NCBI GenBank assembly: GCA_026002995.1 | Contig: BPGK01000001.1 | Location: 186,001 to 250,000, forward strand | Source of the DNA: Gaiellaceae bacterium | Lineage (GTDB): Bacteria > Actinomycetota > Thermoleophilia > Gaiellales > Gaiellaceae | Reading direction: 5' to 3' | DNA: 64,000 bases | Shown here: piece by piece, positions 50,731 through 59,009 of the stretch | Position numbering within the stretch: position 1 is the stretch's first letter | Layout: every line of letters begins with the position of its first letter | Notes under the pieces: generated by a model | The model's input: only the letters and a program-made list of their open reading frames with translations | What the model was told of the DNA's origin: nothing | Database searches by the model: none | Translations under genes and position numbers: made by a program

Positions 50731-52100
50731 CGAGCGCCGCGCTTGCCCTGCGTGACCGGCGTGCCGAGCGCGTGCTCGTCCAGCCGCTCCTCGACGGGCT
50801 CTTCCTCCTGACCGCGTTCATGGTCACGTTCCACAAGCTCCAGTGGGAGCTCGCCGGGTCGCTCATCGTCTCGGACGTCCTCACCTCGGTGTTCCTGCTC
50901 GCCTTCCTCTGGGATCGGCTCGAGCGGGGCGACCTGCGCCTGACGCGCAGCGCCGCGGTGGCGCTCGCGTTCCTCGTCGCGTTCGCGCTCGTCTATTTGG
51001 CGGGCTTCTACAACCTCGACACGGCGCAGGCGTTCGACCAGTGGTGGAAGGGGTTCGTGAAGTTCGTGCTCCACTTCGGCTTCGTCGTCGCGGGCGTCTC
51101 CCTCCTCGCGCGCAGGCCGCTCCGGATGTACTGGTACGCGCTCGCCGCCTTCCTCGGCGGGATCGCCGTCAACGCGCTCTACGGCGTGATCCAGCTCGTC
51201 GTCGCGGAGGTGACGGGTGCGAACCTCGACTCCATCCTCATCGAGCCGCTGACGTCGCGGCAGACCGGGATCAACGTGTTCGGCGTCGTCGGCGGCGTGC
51301 AGCCCGTCTACCGGCCGAACGGGCTCGCCGGCGATCCGAACCACCTCGGCATCGAGCTCCTGCTCCCGTTGCTCGTCCTGCTCCCGCTCTACCTCCGGCT
51401 CGAGCGTGGCCACCGGCTGCGCACGCCGCTGGCTGCGCTCCTCGTCTTCCTCCTCGTCGTCCAGCTCGCCACCCTCTCGCGGAGCGGTCTGCTCGGGCTC
51501 GCCGTGGGCGGCCTCGTGCTCGCGCTCCCCTACCGCCGGCACCTCCGCCGTCCGGCCTTCCTCGTTCCGCTCGGCGCGGTCGTCGCGATCGTCGCGTCCG
51601 TTGTGCTGGCGCGGCTCGACTTCTTCCTGACCGTGCTGCGCGCTCGGACGAACACGAGCCGCGGGGCCGCCTCGCCCCACTTCGAGGTCTACACCTTCAT
51701 CCCAGACATCCTCCAGACGCATCCCGCGCTCGGGCTCGGGTTGAACAACTTCTCCGTCTACTACGAGTTCGTGACCGGGAGGGAGGACTTCGGGCCGCAC
51801 TCGTTCTACGTCGCGACCCTGGTGGAGACGGGGCTCGTCGGCACCGCGCTCTTCGCGGTCTTCGTCGTCTGGCTCTTCGCGCGCCTCGGGGCGGCGCGGC
51901 GTCTCGGCCGGGCGCTGCGCGCCGCGGGCGACCCGCTCGAGCGACGTGTCACGCCGCTCGCCTGGGGGATGACCGCCGCGCTCGCCGCCACGCTCGCAGC
52001 GAACCTCTTCTACCTGACGATGACGTTCTACTACTTCTACGTCTACGCCACCCTCGCCGTCGCGCTCCCCGTCGTCTTCGGCCGGCGCCGTCCCGGATGA
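50727..52100 (+). CDS. O-antigen polymerase/ligase-like membrane protein (Wzy family)
   Basis: This 457-residue protein has about 11-12 membrane helices and belongs to the Wzy_C/O-antigen ligase group. The large loop contains VYRPNGLAGDPNHLGIELLLPLLVLL (key RPNGLAGDPNHLG, about 190-202), a segment often seen in actinobacterial members. THPALGLGLNNFSVYYEF and GPHSFYVATLVETGLVGTALF (key PHSFYVATLVETGL, with the conserved His and Glu) form the ligase signature. It probably polymerises a lipid-linked repeat unit outside the membrane. GTG 50727 overlaps the preceding GT4, and its stop overlaps the next GT4. It differs from the protein at 21264, so the window has two polymerase/ligase candidates. 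Confidence 0.88.
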   Translation: MTSAALALRDRRAERVLVQPLLDGLFLLTAFMVTFHKLQWELAGSLIVSDVLTSVFLLAFLWDRLERGDLRLTRSAAVALAFLVAFALVYLAGFYNLDTAQAFDQWWKGFVKFVLHFGFVVAGVSLLARRPLRMYWYALAAFLGGIAVNALYGVIQLVVAEVTGANLDSILIEPLTSRQTGINVFGVVGGVQPVYRPNGLAGDPNHLGIELLLPLLVLLPLYLRLERGHRLRTPLAALLVFLLVVQLATLSRSGLLGLAVGGLVLALPYRRHLRRPAFLVPLGAVVAIVASVVLARLDFFLTVLRARTNTSRGAASPHFEVYTFIPDILQTHPALGLGLNNFSVYYEFVTGREDFGPHSFYVATLVETGLVGTALFAVFVVWLFARLGAARRLGRALRAAGDPLERRVTPLAWGMTAALAATLAANLFYLTMTFYYFYVYATLAVALPVVFGRRRPG

Positions 52101-53107
52101 GGGCCCTCGTCGTGACGACGTCGTATCCGCGCGATGCGGACGACGTCGCCGGCTCCTTCGTCCGGGACGCGGTCGAGGCGCTGCGCCACGCCGGCGTCGA
52201 GGTCTCGGTCGTGTCGCCGGCGAGCGTTCCGCACTTCGGCCTCGCCTATGGCGACGGGATCGCCGGCAACCTGCGCAGGCGGCCGTGGAAGGTGGTGTTC
52301 GTGCCGCTCTTCCTGCTCGCGCTCGGGCGGGCGGCCCGGCGCGAGGCGCGTGGCGCGGACGTCGTGCACGCGCACTGGCTCCCCTCGGCGCTCCCGGCGC
52401 TCGCGGCGCGCAGGCCGCTCGTCGTCCAGCTCTGGGGTACGGACGTCGAGATCGCCCGGCGAGCGCCGTGGGCCTTCCGTTGGCTCCTCCGTCGCGCGCG
52501 GCTCGTCCTCTGCCCCTCGCGTGCCCTCGCCGAGGAGGCGCGCGCGCTCGGCGGGCGGGACGTCCGGGTGGTCGCTCCGGGGGTAGCGGTGCCCGACGTC
52601 GTCGCCGAGCCGGAGGAGCCGCCGCACGTCCTCTACGTCGGTCGGCTCTCGGAGGAGAAGGGGATCCTCGAGCTCGCGGAGGCGACGGAGGGGATGCGGC
52701 GGGTCGTCGTGGGTGACGGGCCGCTCCGTGACCGCGTGCCGGACGCGCTCGGCTTCGTCGCGCCGAGCAGGATCGGCCCGTACTTCGAGCGGGCAGCGGT
52801 CGTCGCGTGCCCGTCGCGCCGGGAGGGATACGGCGTCGTCGCGCGGGAGGCGATGGCGCACGGACGGCCCGTGGTCGCCTCGGCGGTGGGAGGGTTGCTC
52901 GACGCCGTGGAGGACGGCGTCACGGGGTTCCTCGTGCCGCCGCGCGACCCGCGGGCGCTCCGGGAGGCGCTCGAGCGCCTACTCGCCGACTCCGAGCTCC
53001 GTGCGCGGATGGGGGTGGCGGCGCGCGAGCGCGCGCGAGAGCGCTTCTCTCCGGAGGCCGCGGCGCGCGGGACGATCGAGGCCTACGGCGCCGCCCTTCG
53101 TGCCTGA
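52097..53107 (+). CDS. GT4-family glycosyltransferase (second of the cluster)
   Basis: This 336-residue GT-B enzyme has the N-terminus RALVVTTSYPRDADDVAGSFV, a pattern of GT4 proteins related to Wbu/KanE-like transferases, and VVHAHWLPSALPAL for acceptor-side contact (about 87-100). The donor half has VLYVGRLSEEKGILELAEA (about 178-196) and SRREGYGVVAREAMAHGRPVVASAVGG (key EGYGVVAREAMAHGRPVV), the ExxxxxxxE donor motif. ATG 52097 overlaps the Wzy-like gene (ATGA). It is likely to add one sugar of the lipid-linked unit. The following NeuB-like gene starts 29 bases later. Confidence 0.9.
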   Translation: MRALVVTTSYPRDADDVAGSFVRDAVEALRHAGVEVSVVSPASVPHFGLAYGDGIAGNLRRRPWKVVFVPLFLLALGRAARREARGADVVHAHWLPSALPALAARRPLVVQLWGTDVEIARRAPWAFRWLLRRARLVLCPSRALAEEARALGGRDVRVVAPGVAVPDVVAEPEEPPHVLYVGRLSEEKGILELAEATEGMRRVVVGDGPLRDRVPDALGFVAPSRIGPYFERAAVVACPSRREGYGVVAREAMAHGRPVVASAVGGLLDAVEDGVTGFLVPPRDPRALREALERLLADSELRARMGVAARERARERFSPEAAARGTIEAYGAALRA

Positions 53108-53136
53108 CCGACCGCGCCCACGAGTACCATCGCGCC

Positions 53137-54225
53137 GTGGCCGAGCTGTACGTCGACGGGAGGCGCATCGCGGACGACACGGACGTCTATGTGATCGCCG
53201 AGATCGGGAACAACCACCAGGGAGACGTCGAGAAGGCGAAGGCGCTCATCCACGCAGCGAAGGAGTGCGGTGTCGACGCCGTGAAGCTCCAGAAGCGGGA
53301 CAACCGGCGGCTCTACACGCGCGCGCTCTACGACGCTCCCTACGACAACGAGCACTCGTTCGGTGCGACGTACGGGGAACACCGGGAGGCGCTCGAGCTC
53401 TCGCCGGCGGAGTGGCTCGAGCTGCGGGAGTTCTCCCGCGAGGAGGGGGTGACGCTGTTCGGCACCGCGTTCGACGAGTCGAGCGCAGACCTCCTCGCAG
53501 AGCTCGGGATGCCGGCGTTCAAGATCGCGTCCGGCGATCTCACGAACACGCCGCTCCTGCGCCACGTCGCGTCGTTCGGACGGCCGCTCTTCCTCTCGAC
53601 GGGCGGCGGCACGCTGGAAGACGTCGAACGGGCCGTCGACACGATCCTCCCGATCAACCCGCAGCTCTGCCTCCTCCAGTGCACGGCGTCGTACCCGTGC
53701 GACGTCGAGGAGCTCGACCTCCGGGTGATCGAGATGTACCGCGAGCGCTTTCCCGACCTCGTCGTGGGGCTCTCCGACCACCAGGACGGGATCGCGATGT
53801 CGCTCGTCGCGTACATGCTCGGCGCGCGCGTGATCGAGAAGCACTTCACCTTGAGCCACTCCTGGCGAGGCACCGACCACGCGTTCTCGCTCATGCCCGA
53901 GGGGATGCGCAAGCTCGTCCGCGACCTCCGCCGCGCGCCGCGGGCTCTCGGGGACGGAGAGAAGCGTCGCTACCCGAGCGAGGCCCGACCGCTCGAGAAG
54001 ATGGGCAAGAAGCTCGTCGCGGCGCGCGACCTCCCGGCGGGGCACGTGCTCGCCCCCGGGGACCTGGTCGCGAAGTCCCCGGCCGACGGTGGGCTCCCGC
54101 CGTACGAGCTCGACCGACTCATCGGCCTGCGCCTGACTGCGCCGCTCGCGTTCGAGCAGGAGGTGACATTCGACGTGGTCGAGGCGAGCGAGGTACTCAC
54201 CGGCACCCGACCCGGCGAGGCGTGA
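53137..54225 (+). CDS. NeuB-like nonulosonate (sialic acid type) synthase
   Basis: This 362-residue enzyme is of the NeuB family, which condenses phosphoenolpyruvate with an N-acetyl-hexosamine to make a nine-carbon acid. The TIM-barrel domain has VIAEIGNNHQGDVEKAKALI (about 18-37), VDAVKLQKRDNRRLYT, FKIASGDLTNTPLL, and VIEKHFTLSHSWRGTDHAFS (key EKHFTLSHSWRGTDH, the metal His-bearing segment). A C-terminal SAF/antifreeze-like domain starts around 285 (KKLVAARDLPAGHVLAPGDL). GTG 53137 is the start. Its stop overlaps a KdsC-like phosphatase gene, hinting at a phosphorylated intermediate as in the Neu5Ac-9-phosphate route. No NeuA-type cytidylyltransferase or NeuC-type epimerase is in the window. 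Confidence 0.87.
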   Translation: MAELYVDGRRIADDTDVYVIAEIGNNHQGDVEKAKALIHAAKECGVDAVKLQKRDNRRLYTRALYDAPYDNEHSFGATYGEHREALELSPAEWLELREFSREEGVTLFGTAFDESSADLLAELGMPAFKIASGDLTNTPLLRHVASFGRPLFLSTGGGTLEDVERAVDTILPINPQLCLLQCTASYPCDVEELDLRVIEMYRERFPDLVVGLSDHQDGIAMSLVAYMLGARVIEKHFTLSHSWRGTDHAFSLMPEGMRKLVRDLRRAPRALGDGEKRRYPSEARPLEKMGKKLVAARDLPAGHVLAPGDLVAKSPADGGLPPYELDRLIGLRLTAPLAFEQEVTFDVVEASEVLTGTRPGEA

Positions 54226-54707
54226 CCGAGCTAGAGGCCGTTCGGCTCGTCGTCTTCGACTTCGACGGCGTCTTCACCGACAACCGCGTGTGGACGAACG
54301 AGCGCGGCGAGGAGAGCGTGGCTTGCTGGCGCGGCGACGCGCAGGGGCTCCGGCGGCTCGAGGAGGTCGGCGTCGACTGCTTCATCCTCTCGACCGAGAC
54401 GAACCCGGCGGTCGGAGCGCGAGCGCGGAAGATCCGAGCCGAGTGCATCCAGGGCGTCGCGGACAAGCTGTCCGTACTGCGAGCGGAGGTCGAGCGGCGC
54501 GGCGTCTCGCTCGCCGAGACGGCGTACCTCGGCAACGACGTGAACGACGCTGCGTGTCTGGAAGCCGTCGGCCTCGCGGTCGTGCCCGCCGACGCGTGGC
54601 CGGAGGTGGTTCCGCTCGCCTCGCTCGTCCTCGAGCGCGAGGGGGGCCGCGGCTGTGTGCGGGAGCTCTGCGACGCGATCTGGCACGCGAAGCGAGGGGC
54701 TGCGTGA
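54222..54707 (+). CDS. KdsC-like HAD phosphatase
   Basis: This 161-residue protein of the HAD superfamily, C0-type KdsC group, lacks a cap and usually forms tetramers. Motif I is VVFDFDGVFTDN (Asp 13 nucleophile, Asp 15). FILSTETNP is motif II, Lys 82 in ADKLSVL is motif III, and YLGNDVNDAACL (about 102-113) is motif IV. Relatives dephosphorylate KDO-8-phosphate or nonulosonate-9-phosphate, or are fused to CMP-sialate synthase. GTG 54222 overlaps the NeuB-like stop (GTGA), so the two products are probably made together and act in sequence. Its stop overlaps the SDR start. Confidence 0.88.
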   Translation: MTELEAVRLVVFDFDGVFTDNRVWTNERGEESVACWRGDAQGLRRLEEVGVDCFILSTETNPAVGARARKIRAECIQGVADKLSVLRAEVERRGVSLAETAYLGNDVNDAACLEAVGLAVVPADAWPEVVPLASLVLEREGGRGCVRELCDAIWHAKRGAA

Positions 54708-55489
54708 ACGACCCGCTGTTCGATCTCTCGGGCCGCATCGCGGTCGTGACCGGCGGCGCCGGGCAGCTCGGCGCCGTCTACACGGCCGGGCTCGTCGAGC
54801 GCGGGATGCGCGTCGCCGTGCTCGACGTCGTCGAGACGGCCGTCCCAGAGGGCGCCCGCGCCTACCGTGCCGACGTCACCGATCGGTCTGCCCTCGAGGA
54901 GACGCTCGCGACCGTCGAGTCCGAGTGGGGGACGCCGCACCTGCTCGTGAACAATGCCGGCCTCGACTCTCCGCCGGACGCTCCCGCGGAGGAGGTCGGC
55001 CCGTTCGAGTCCTACCCCGAGGCGTCGTTCGACGAGGTCATGGCGGTGAACGTCAAGGGGACGTTCCTCTGCTGCCAGGTGTTCGGGGCGGCGATGGCGC
55101 GAGCCGGTCGCGGCTCGATCGTCAACATCTCCTCGGTCTACGGGATGCTCTCCCCTGTACAGGAGCTCTACGCCTTCCGTCGGGCTCGTGGCGAGGAGTT
55201 CACGAAGCCCGTGGCGTACTCGGTCTCGAAGTCCGCCATCCTGAACTTGACGCGCTACCTCGCGACGTACTGGGCGAAGGCGGGTGTTCGCGTCAACACG
55301 CTGACCCTGGCGGGCGTCTGGAACGACCAGCCCCGCGAGTTCCTCGAGGCCTACGAGGCTCGCGTTCCTCTCGGGCGCATGCTGCGCGCAGAGGAGGCGC
55401 TCGGTGCGCTCGTCTTCCTGGCCTCCGACGCGTCCTCGTACGTGACCGGCTCGAACGTCGTCGTCGACGGGGGGTGGTCGGCGTGGTGA
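54704..55489 (+). CDS. Short-chain dehydrogenase/reductase
   Basis: This 261-residue classical SDR has the cofactor motif TGGAGQLG at 16-23 (the usual TGxxxGxG), NNAG at 83-86, the catalytic Ser in NISSVYG (about 141-147), and Tyr 172 and Lys 176 in AYSVSKSAI. The insertion PVQELYAFRRARGEEFTKPV before the Tyr is characteristic of a subgroup found in nonulosonate and flagellar glycan loci (PtmA-like). The ending VTGSNVVVDGGWSAW is typical. GTG 54704 overlaps the phosphatase stop. It may oxidise or reduce a sugar used with NeuB, but the substrate is not established. Confidence 0.88.
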   Translation: MNDPLFDLSGRIAVVTGGAGQLGAVYTAGLVERGMRVAVLDVVETAVPEGARAYRADVTDRSALEETLATVESEWGTPHLLVNNAGLDSPPDAPAEEVGPFESYPEASFDEVMAVNVKGTFLCCQVFGAAMARAGRGSIVNISSVYGMLSPVQELYAFRRARGEEFTKPVAYSVSKSAILNLTRYLATYWAKAGVRVNTLTLAGVWNDQPREFLEAYEARVPLGRMLRAEEALGALVFLASDASSYVTGSNVVVDGGWSAW

Positions 55490-56340
55490 GCGAGGGGAGG
55501 ACGAGAGCCGAGCACGAGCTCTTGCAGGAGGTTCGGGAGCTTCGCGCCCGCGTCGCCGCCTACGAGTCGAGTCGCTGGTGGCGGCTGCACCCTCGGTTCG
55601 CGCTGAGCCGGCTCCGTGGCAGTCGTGCTGCTCCTGCCCTCGACGACGGGCTGTCGAAGCCGCGCTACCCGTTCGATTTCAGCGAGGCCGATCGTGAGCT
55701 CTGCGAGCGCGTCGCCCCGTACACGATGACAACGCCGCCGCGGATCCATGCGCTCGCCCGTGCGGTCGAGTACGTGGTCGGCGCGCGGATTCCCGGAGCC
55801 ATGGTCGAGTGCGGCGTCTGGCGGGGCGGGAGCATGATGGCGGTGGCGCTCACGCTCCTCCGTGCGGGGGTAAGCGACCGCGAGCTCTGGCTCTACGACA
55901 CATACGCCGGGATGACCGCGCCGGGCGACGCGGACGTCTGCTACTCGGGCGAGCGGGCGAGCGACCTGCTCGTCGAGAAGGAGCGCGCCTCCGAGGTCTG
56001 GGCCTACGCGAGCCTCGAGGAGGTCCGTAGCGCGATGCGTGGAACGGGCTATCCAGAGAGTCGGATCCGATTCATCGAAGGGCCGGTCGAGGAGACCGTG
56101 CCCAAAGCGATGCCCGACGAGATCGCGCTGCTTCGGCTCGACACCGACTGGTACCAGTCGACCAAGCACGAGCTCGTCCATCTCTATCCGCGCCTCGTCG
56201 TCGGCGGGGTGCTCCTCCTCGACGACTACGGCTACTGGGAAGGCCAGCGGCAGGCAGTCGACGAGTACTTCGCGGAGCAGGGGATCACGATCCTCCTGAA
56301 CCGCATCGACCACTCGGCTCGGATCGGCGTCAAGCTCTGA
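55486..56340 (+). CDS. TylF/MycF-type SAM-dependent O-methyltransferase
   Basis: This 284-residue protein matches the TylF/MycF macrocin O-methyltransferase family, which methylates sugar hydroxyls in a metal-dependent way. The first 45 residues form a coiled-coil lead with RWWRLHPRFAL. GAMVECGVWRGGSMMAVAL (about 104-122) is the SAM-binding loop, LYDTYAGMTAPGDAD follows, and LRLDTDWYQSTKHELVHLYPRL (key LRLDTDWYQST) and LLDDYGYWEGQ hold the metal and catalytic Asp residues. GTG 55486 is chosen since the SDR stop overlaps it; GTG 55483 is equally possible. It may methylate the local glycan. Its 3' end overlaps the convergent broken sulfotransferase. Confidence 0.88.
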   Translation: MSEGRTRAEHELLQEVRELRARVAAYESSRWWRLHPRFALSRLRGSRAAPALDDGLSKPRYPFDFSEADRELCERVAPYTMTTPPRIHALARAVEYVVGARIPGAMVECGVWRGGSMMAVALTLLRAGVSDRELWLYDTYAGMTAPGDADVCYSGERASDLLVEKERASEVWAYASLEEVRSAMRGTGYPESRIRFIEGPVEETVPKAMPDEIALLRLDTDWYQSTKHELVHLYPRLVVGGVLLLDDYGYWEGQRQAVDEYFAEQGITILLNRIDHSARIGVKL

Positions 56341-57035
56341 CGGCGTGAGGCGTCACGCCGCCTCGCAGGCGCAGCGCACGCGCCATCGCCCTGGACGTCC
56401 GGACGAACGCGAGGTCGTCCGCATACCAGGCTTCGAGGTTTGCCCGTCCCTCCTCCGAGAGCGTCGTCTCGAACCCGTCGGGAGTTCGGTGCGCCTCGCG
56501 ATCGCCGGTCGGCAGTCGAACTCTGGCAGGGAGCCCGATCATCGCTCGGAGCGCCTCGAAGTCGTCGTCGAGGCTGTCCTGAAAACCGATCAGGAGAATG
56601 TCGTCGGCTCGATCTCGGAGCGCCTGCTCGCTGTTGAACCAGTACGCGTACGGCGTGTTGAGGGGCCGATGCTCCGCATCGCGTCGTTGGCACGCCGACG
56701 CAGCCCGGGATCGGGCGCCGAGAGCGCGCGTGCAAGCGCGTCCGGAGTGCGGAAGATCGAGAGTGCCCGTCGCTCACCCTCGGTCCACGGGTAGACGAAC
56801 CGCGGACGGTCTTCTCGGAGGCGACTGTTGAACGCGCTTACGAATCGACTCACGGGGTCGCGTACGACGAAGAAGACCTTCTCGCCGCGAGGGACGTCCT
56901 GGAGCGAACGTCGTGGCCGTGGAAGACGAGCCGATACGACGTCTCGGTGACGTGCTCGAGGAGCGCATGGCGAAGCGCCGTTCTCCCGGTCTTGCCGGGG
57001 TGGAGACCGTGGAGCGTCGGCCGCGGGTCGCGCAA
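56330..57035 (-). pseudogene. Frameshifted sulfotransferase (Sulfotransfer_2 type)
   Basis: A sulfotransferase can be followed across three minus-strand frames. From about 57035 it reads LHGLHPGKTGRTALRHALLE, the 5'-phosphosulfate loop (P-K-T-G-x-T type), to VFHGHDV. After a frame change near 56905 it continues as DVPRGEKVFFVVRDPVSRFV, the 3'-phosphate site, through AFNSRLRED to NDAMRSI. After a second change near 56667 it runs LNTPYAYWFNSEQALRDRADD to a stop at 56330. Each break is repaired by adding one base. It is either a true pseudogene or contains two assembly errors. The 11-base overlap with the methyltransferase end is as for intact neighbours. If intact, the first codon is a TTG at 57035. 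Confidence 0.75.
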
Positions 57036-57044
57036 TCTGCCGAT

Positions 57045-59009
57045 TCACTCGTGAAGTGGGTCGATGAGGGACTTTGCGCGGCGGCCGACGAAGCGGCGAG
57101 TCGGCAGCCGTGCACGCACGCGTACGAGAAGCCCGGGTACGCCCTCGTTCCGCACGACGGACGCCGCGCGCCGGAAGAGTCCCTGGCTCGGGGGTGGCTG
57201 TCTCGATTCCCGGGCCTCGGATCGTGCGAGCGCGGCGGCGAGTGTCGCCGCGAGAGCAGCGATCCCGGGACTGTCGTGACCGCGTGTCTCGAAGAGACGG
57301 AGCACGGCGAGCCCTTCGCCCGGAACATCGGAGATCGTTCCCGGGCGTCCGCGGTGCGTGGCGAACGCGATTGGCAGAGAGACGATCTGCCCGCCCCGGA
57401 GCGCGATCCCCGCCAGGAGCGGCCAGTCCGGGTCGCTCGTACTCGGCGCGAGCTCTTCGTCGGTGAGCAGTGCACGCCGAACGAGCGCGATGACGCCGTA
57501 CTGGTTCTCCACGAGCCCGAGCGCTCCGGGATCGCCGAGAAAGACGCGGACTCCGTCCGGGGTGTCCGCAGGTCGAACCGCGGTCGTCACGGCGTCCGCT
57601 CCAGTCAGCGCTTGCGCCTCGACGAGGGCGTCGAGGAGGCCGGCGTCGGGATCGTCGTCTCGATCCACGAAGACGACCCAGTCGTGACTGGCGCGGGCGA
57701 GGCCCGCTGCGCGCGTGTCGCTCTCGATGTGCTCGAGCGTGAGGTCGACCGCTCCGATGGGGGTTCGCGACGGGTACGAAGGCGCGGCGACGACGCTGAC
57801 GGCGGAGATCCGGGGCCCGCGGGCTCGGGGGATTGGCTCGATCGTCTCGACGAGCTCGACCCAGCGGACAAGTGCTGCCCGCGGATCGAAGCCGGGCGTC
57901 GCCGGGCCGACGCCGTCGGCCGCCGTGAGCGCCGAGCGGAGCGCGCGGGCGAGATCATCGGCCGTCGGGTCGAAGAGCGTCCGCGCGTGGTCTTCCTCGG
58001 CGACGAGCTCGGGAATGCCTCCCGTGCGTGCAGCGAGGAAGGGGACGCCGTGCTCGAGGCACTCCGAGACCGTGTAGGGCGAGTTGTCGAGGAGCGAGGG
58101 CATGACGGCGAGCGTTCCCGGAACGCGCAGCTCGGCGAGTGCCGCGATCGGGTCGAGGCCGGTCTCGAAGCGCAGCGAGCGAAGATGGGCCTGCGTCTCA
58201 CGCGGAAGCGCCGCGCGAATCCGCTCCGTGGTCCAGCGAGGCGTCTCGCGTCCGAGAAAGAGGAGGTCGATGTTCTCGACGACCGGGCCGAGCTGCGCGA
58301 GGGCGTCGAGGAAGATCCGAACGCCCTTGCCTTCGCGGAGCTGCCCGAAGAAGGCGAGCCGCGTGACTCGCGCCCGTCCCTCGGCGCGTACCGGCTCCTC
58401 GCCGAGGGCGACGGAGCGCCAGAGACAGGGCACGACGAGCTCGTTGCGCGCAGCCGGCCAGCCTCGCTCTCGCTCCCACGCGAAGAGCCAGGCGCTGGGG
58501 CTGACGGCGGCGTCGGCGAGCTCGAGCGCGGCACGCTCGGCGATCTCTTCCCCGTAGCGCGCGACGGTGTCGGGCACCTTGCGCGCGAACTCGGCCAGCA
58601 TGCGCGCAGGACCGTGGCAGTAGAGGATGACGGCGGTTCGCTCTGGCTCGAGCCCGAGTTGACGTGCGCGCAGGGTCGCCCAAGCGAGCCCACGCCAGTC
58701 GTCGGCTACGAGGACGTCCGGCTTGATCGCGCGGGCCGTCTCGAAGACGGAGTAGCTCGGCGCGAGGTAGGACGGGAAGACGCGCTTGCTCGGCTCGAGG
58801 TGCGTCACACGCACTCCCAGGTCGGCGTACAGGCTCTTCCACGGCTCCGCGAGCTCTCCGGCGGAACGTCCGGGCGCGACGAGCAGGTCGACCTCGTGGC
58901 CGTAGCGTGCGAGCGCGAGCGCGAGCAGCGAGTCGGCAGTCGCCGCGCCCCCCGTCCCGTCCATGCCGAGCACTTCGCTCGCGGCGACGACGACGCGCCG
59001 ACCGCTCAC
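57045..59009 (-). CDS. Two-domain glycosyltransferase, paralogue 1 (GT4 + GT2-like)
   Basis: This protein of about 654 residues combines a GT-B domain with a C-terminal GT-A-like domain. The first starts VVVAASEVLGMDGTGGAATA, has VLVADDWRGLAWATLRA and VILYCHGPARMLAEFA, and the donor site RLAFFGQLREGKGVRIFLDA, then MPSLLDNSPYTVSECLEHGVPF (about 330-351), the E-containing donor motif. The second, from about 425, has WVVFVDRDDDPDAGLLDAL (DxD-like) and LGLVENQYGVIALVRRALL, but lacks part of the first nucleotide-binding strand compared with paralogues 2 and 3, so it may be shortened. GTG 59009 overlaps the stop of paralogue 2 (GTGA). Expected role: adding sugars to a surface glycan. Confidence 0.85.
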   Translation of the reverse strand: MSGRRVVVAASEVLGMDGTGGAATADSLLALALARYGHEVDLLVAPGRSAGELAEPWKSLYADLGVRVTHLEPSKRVFPSYLAPSYSVFETARAIKPDVLVADDWRGLAWATLRARQLGLEPERTAVILYCHGPARMLAEFARKVPDTVARYGEEIAERAALELADAAVSPSAWLFAWERERGWPAARNELVVPCLWRSVALGEEPVRAEGRARVTRLAFFGQLREGKGVRIFLDALAQLGPVVENIDLLFLGRETPRWTTERIRAALPRETQAHLRSLRFETGLDPIAALAELRVPGTLAVMPSLLDNSPYTVSECLEHGVPFLAARTGGIPELVAEEDHARTLFDPTADDLARALRSALTAADGVGPATPGFDPRAALVRWVELVETIEPIPRARGPRISAVSVVAAPSYPSRTPIGAVDLTLEHIESDTRAAGLARASHDWVVFVDRDDDPDAGLLDALVEAQALTGADAVTTAVRPADTPDGVRVFLGDPGALGLVENQYGVIALVRRALLTDEELAPSTSDPDWPLLAGIALRGGQIVSLPIAFATHRGRPGTISDVPGEGLAVLRLFETRGHDSPGIAALAATLAAALARSEARESRQPPPSQGLFRRAASVVRNEGVPGLLVRVRARLPTRRFVGRRAKSLIDPLHE

